Assembly (NCBI GenBank): GCA_964588555.1
Contig: CAZPPT010000013.1
Coordinates: 1-42,603, forward strand
DNA length: 42,603 nucleotides
DNA from: JAGVWJ01 sp964588555
GTDB taxonomy: Archaea; Micrarchaeota; Micrarchaeia; Anstonellales; Bilamarchaeaceae
Reading direction: 5' to 3'
Part shown: in pieces, positions 39,689-42,603 of the stretch
How the letters are laid out: every line of letters begins with the position of its first letter
Numbering within the stretch: the stretch's first letter is position 1
The notes under the pieces: generated by a model
Database searches by the model: none
The model's input: only the letters and a program-made list of their open reading frames with translations
Told to the model about the DNA's origin: nothing
Position numbers and translations under genes: made by a program

Positions 39689-39697
39689 TTTTATAAT
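39689..39697. promoter_or_regulatory. Shared TATA box, sulfur-carrier operon (-) and enolase (+)
   Basis: TTTTATAAT in the 51-bp gap reads ATTATAAAA on the other strand. Its centre is ~26 nt from both ATGs (39667 and 39719), so a single box can drive two leaderless mRNAs in opposite directions. Confidence 0.5.
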
Positions 39698-39718
39698 CCT
39701 TGTTCCCATTATATATTC

Positions 39719-40966
39719 ATGATAAAAATAAAGAAAGTTGCTGCCAGAGAAATTCTTGACTCACGCGGAAACCCGACTATTGAAGTAGACATACATGCAG
39801 AAGAAGGCGGCAAAAGCGCGTTTGGACGCGGGGTTGCCCCGTCCGGCGCATCAACGGGCGCTCACGAGGCGATAGAACTACGGGATAATGAAAAACGATA
39901 TGGCGGAAAGGGCGTCATGCTCGCAGTGCGAAACGTAATGGCAACCATTGCAAAAGAGGCGATTGGCAAGGGGTTTGAAGACCAAAAAGAATTTGACGAG
40001 TTTCTCCTCAAGCTCGATGGGACCGTAAATAAGTCAAACCTTGGGGCAAACACGCTTGTTGCAGCATCAATGGCATTTATGCAGGTACATGCACGAGTCG
40101 CAGGAAAGGATGTGTGGGAACTCCTTGGCGGAAAGGACCTGCCCCAGCCGATGTTTAACATAATAAATGGGGGCAAGCATGCAGGCGGAAAGCTATCAAT
40201 ACAGGAATTCATGATCATGCCAAAAGGGGAAACATTTAAGGAAACAATACGGATGGCAAGCGAAATATACCATGTACTTGGCAAAGAGCTTGCGACACAA
40301 TACGGGGCAAGTGCAAGAAACGTCGGTGATGAAGGCGGGTTTGCCCCGCCGATGGACAAGTGCGAAGACGCGCTTATTGCGATCCTTAACGCAGTGGAAA
40401 AGGCGGGATATGGGCGTGAAACAACGCTTGCACTTGACAGTGCCGCAAGCTCATTTTATGACGGCGTGAAAAGGACGTATCTCCTTGACGGTGTGGAAGA
40501 AATTCCCGAACACCTCGTCGAATATTATGCGGAACTCGTAAAGAAATACCCGATTACAAGCATTGAGGACCCATTTGAAGAGGAAGACTTCGAGTCGCAC
40601 GCAAGGCTCCTCAAACGGATTGGGGGGAAGGCACAAATTGTGGGGGACGACCTCCTTGTCACGAACCCAAAGCGGATCGCACAAGCAATAGAAAAAAGTG
40701 CATGCAATGCGCTTTTGCTCAAGGTAAACCAGATTGGGACCGTAAGCGAGGCGCAGGCAGCAGCGGCATTATCGGTAAAAAACAACTGGAAGGTAATCGT
40801 AAGCCACCGTTCAGGGGAAACGGAAGATACGTTTATAGCCGATTTCGCAGCCGGGATCGGGGCTGAATTTATAAAAACAGGGGCGCCTGCACGAGGGGAG
40901 CGGACGGCAAAGTACAACCAGTTGCTTCGAATTGAGGAGAGATTAAAAACGCGGGAAAAACAATGA
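39719..40966 (+). CDS. eno: Enolase
   Basis: 415 aa, full length. Converts 2-phosphoglycerate to phosphoenolpyruvate in glycolysis and gluconeogenesis. The flexible loop PSGASTGAHEAIELRD (S42-G47), the substrate loop NVGDEGGFAPP, Mg2+ ligands in ALDSAASSFY and SIEDPFEEED and IVGDDLLVTN, the catalytic lysine in LLKVNQIGTVSEA and SHRSGETED are all present. It is probably leaderless. The following membrane-protein gene overlaps its stop by 4 nt (ATGA), so the two are coupled. Confidence 0.97.
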   Translation: MIKIKKVAAREILDSRGNPTIEVDIHAEEGGKSAFGRGVAPSGASTGAHEAIELRDNEKRYGGKGVMLAVRNVMATIAKEAIGKGFEDQKEFDEFLLKLDGTVNKSNLGANTLVAASMAFMQVHARVAGKDVWELLGGKDLPQPMFNIINGGKHAGGKLSIQEFMIMPKGETFKETIRMASEIYHVLGKELATQYGASARNVGDEGGFAPPMDKCEDALIAILNAVEKAGYGRETTLALDSAASSFYDGVKRTYLLDGVEEIPEHLVEYYAELVKKYPITSIEDPFEEEDFESHARLLKRIGGKAQIVGDDLLVTNPKRIAQAIEKSACNALLLKVNQIGTVSEAQAAAALSVKNNWKVIVSHRSGETEDTFIADFAAGIGAEFIKTGAPARGERTAKYNQLLRIEERLKTREKQ

Positions 40967-41352
40967 ACGTGCGGACCGGGATTGTTTCAATAGCAGTTTC
41001 AATCATCCAGTCAATAGGCTCAATACTGTTTCTTTTTGGGTTTATATCCGTTTCTGACAGTGGGATTGAGGTGTTGCTTTTTGCCGGGATGGCCCTCTTG
41101 GTACTTGGAGAAGCTGCAGGAATATACCTGACCAAATACGAGGAACCACGAAAGCTCAGGCAGCTCGGGGATGAATTTTTAAACAAGGTGGGGACATTAT
41201 TTGCATGGCCCGTGGTTATGCTTGCCATATATATGATTAGCCCGTCAAAAGCAAGCGCTTTATTTACCTTTGCGTTTACCATTATAGCAGCAATACGGGT
41301 AACTTCGTTAATAATAAAAGTATATCTCATTGATAAGATATACCGGACATAG
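40963..41352 (+). CDS. Small multipass membrane protein, unknown
   Basis: 129 aa with about four membrane helices (IVSIAVSIIQSIGSILFLFG, IEVLLFAGMALLVLGEAAG, LFAWPVVMLAIYMI, FTFAFTIIAAIRVTSLII). The loop ~62-82 is charged (YEEPRKLRQLGDEFLNKVG). It starts inside the enolase stop (ATGA). I do not recognise the family and no transporter motif is visible. The TPR-AAA gene starts 11 nt downstream, so the three genes form an operon. Confidence 0.7.
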   Translation: MNVRTGIVSIAVSIIQSIGSILFLFGFISVSDSGIEVLLFAGMALLVLGEAAGIYLTKYEEPRKLRQLGDEFLNKVGTLFAWPVVMLAIYMISPSKASALFTFAFTIIAAIRVTSLIIKVYLIDKIYRT

Positions 41353-41363
41353 AGAGGATAATT

Positions 41364-42603
41364 ATGGTTGATGCCAAACGATCAAGCTCAGTAGATGCAA
41401 AAACGTATTACCAGCTTGGAAACGACTTTTATGAAAAGTCGGATTACGAAAAGGGGATAGAAAATTATAATATGGCAATACTTCTTAATCCCATTTTCTC
41501 TGAAGCGTATTTTAACAGGGCGCTTTGTTATTACCAGCTTAAGAATTTTGACAAGTCCATTATCGACTATACAAAATCAGCAGACCTTGACCCCCAGAAC
41601 CCCATTATTTACAATAATCGGGGGGATGCGTACTACCGCAAGCAGGATTTTAAGGAAGCGGTAAAGGATTATGACAAGGCAATACAGCTTAACCCCAATT
41701 ACCTTAAGGCATTTTATAACCGGGGGCTTTCGTATGCAAGCATAGAGGAGTACGAAAAGGCAATAGAGGATTTTACCAAAGTGATCGAGCTTAAGGATGA
41801 CTTTGCCGAGGCGTACCATTTACGCGGCCTTGCGTTTGAATATGCAAACAACCTAAGCTCGGCAATCGCGGATTATGAGAAAGCACTTGAGCTTAAGCCG
41901 GACCTGGCGGAGGCAAAACAACACCTTGAAGGCGCGCGTGCAAAACAGGCACAGGAAGGGAAAACGGAGGGCGGTGCGGCCGGCGCAAGCGACATAAAGA
42001 TGCTCCAGAAGCCAAACATGACATTTACTGACGTTGCGGGCATGGACAAGATGAAGGAGGAAATACGGGATACGATCGTCTATCCGCTTATCAACCCTGA
42101 ACTTGCACGAAATTACGGAAAAGTCGGAGGCGGCGGCATTCTTATGTACGGACCGCCAGGTTGCGGGAAAACATACATCGTCAAGGCAGCCGCGGGCGAA
42201 TGCAAGGCGGGATTTATCAACGCCAAATTAAGCGACCTTCTTGACATGTATGTCGGCAACACGGAAAAGAACATACATAAGGTATTCGAACTTGCACGCA
42301 AAAACTCACCATGCATCCTCTTCTTTGACGAGGTCGATGCAATCGGCGGCAGGCGTGACCAAGGGGAAGGCGCACAATACATGAAGATGGCAGTAAACCA
42401 GATGCTGTATGAAATGGACGGTATCGAGGCACATAATGAGAACGTGCTTGTCATTGCCGCAACAAACGCCCCATGGGACGTTGACCCTGCACTCAGAAGG
42501 AGCGGCCGGTTCAGTAAGTCCATATATATCCCTGAGCCGGATACGCGATCACGCGAGGCGATCATAAAGATGCACGCTAAGAAAAGGCCAATGGCATCGT
42601 TTG
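41364..42603 (+). CDS. TPR-AAA+ ATPase fusion (Cdc48/Vps4-like), 3' end cut by window
   Basis: 413 residues are visible and the frame continues past the edge. Five TPR units of 34 residues cover ~12-181 (repeats such as SEAYFNRALCYYQLKNFDKS and KAFYNRGLSYASIEEYEKAI). A Gly/Ala-rich linker (~190-212) and a classic AAA+ domain follow: TFTDVAGMDKMKEEI, Walker A YGPPGCGKT (263-270), Walker B ILFFDEVDAIG (D322, E323) and the arginine-finger region DPALRRSGRF. It resembles Cdc48/p97-type and Vps4-type ATPases, with TPRs replacing the usual N domain; these would choose substrates for unfolding or remodelling. A GGAT lies before the ATG. Confidence 0.92.
   Translation, partial: MVDAKRSSSVDAKTYYQLGNDFYEKSDYEKGIENYNMAILLNPIFSEAYFNRALCYYQLKNFDKSIIDYTKSADLDPQNPIIYNNRGDAYYRKQDFKEAVKDYDKAIQLNPNYLKAFYNRGLSYASIEEYEKAIEDFTKVIELKDDFAEAYHLRGLAFEYANNLSSAIADYEKALELKPDLAEAKQHLEGARAKQAQEGKTEGGAAGASDIKMLQKPNMTFTDVAGMDKMKEEIRDTIVYPLINPELARNYGKVGGGGILMYGPPGCGKTYIVKAAAGECKAGFINAKLSDLLDMYVGNTEKNIHKVFELARKNSPCILFFDEVDAIGGRRDQGEGAQYMKMAVNQMLYEMDGIEAHNENVLVIAATNAPWDVDPALRRSGRFSKSIYIPEPDTRSREAIIKMHAKKRPMASF

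Noticed and set aside
1..42603. CRISPR array, insertion sequence or rRNA operon
   Set aside because: No regularly spaced repeats, transposase or rRNA sequence were found on either strand.

Overview
The window is a gene-dense stretch of an archaeal chromosome. Direct evidence is the archaeal information-processing gene set: topoisomerase VI (top6B-top6A), TFB, NMD3, a two-KH rRNA-processing factor, an Ogg2-type glycosylase, split GMP synthase (GuaAA), DUF2070, archaeal-type TyrRS and ValRS, a class III signal-peptide pilin, and TATA boxes lying about 25 nt upstream of many start codons (leaderless mRNAs). Short intergenic gaps, a highly interrupted tRNA and a huge secreted/membrane protein next to a lytic-transglycosylase lipoprotein suggest a DPANN-type lineage (Micrarchaeota/Diapherotrites-like). 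That placement is inference. No rRNA, CRISPR array or insertion sequence was seen.

Layout. 1-1152: edge-truncated unknown gene (-) and a DUF421 membrane protein. 1188-1452: a tRNA-Thr(GGU) gene (-) whose mature 72 nt are split by a ~180-nt insertion in the T arm and a 13-nt insertion in the D loop. 1602-5746: helical-repeat protein, KH protein, top6B, top6A. 5747-5937: convergent gap with a long hairpin. 5938-15733 (-): a 2009-aa membrane-anchored giant protein, an 895-aa lipoprotein with an SLT transglycosylase domain, and a Hanks-type kinase, each with its own promoter. 15844-19818: STAND-like ATPase, PLD-family nuclease/lipase, OB-fold protein, tiny zinc-finger protein, HGSNAT-like acyltransferase, Rossmann (methyltransferase-like) protein. 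19847-24834: a branched inverted-repeat element, TFB, Lrp/AsnC regulator, NMD3, DUF2070, GNAT. 24972-29157: lipid flippase-like protein, thioredoxin-like protein, Na+/H+ antiporter, GuaAA, Ogg2. 29158-35822: TyrRS, transglutaminase-like protein, GNAT, coiled-coil protein, pilin, ValRS. 35889-39667: two membrane proteins and a (-) operon of ubiquitin-like sulfur carrier, receiver domain, TtuA-type tRNA thiolase and metallo-beta-lactamase-fold enzyme. 39719-42603: enolase, small membrane protein and a TPR-AAA+ ATPase cut by the window edge.

Most genes are housekeeping. The parts deserving attention are the interrupted tRNA-Thr, the giant protein/SLT lipoprotein/kinase cluster with the facing ATPase and PLD genes (a possible cell-surface machine acting on another cell), the thiolation operon containing a receiver domain, the structured intergenic elements, and the recurrent use of one central TATA box by divergent gene pairs.
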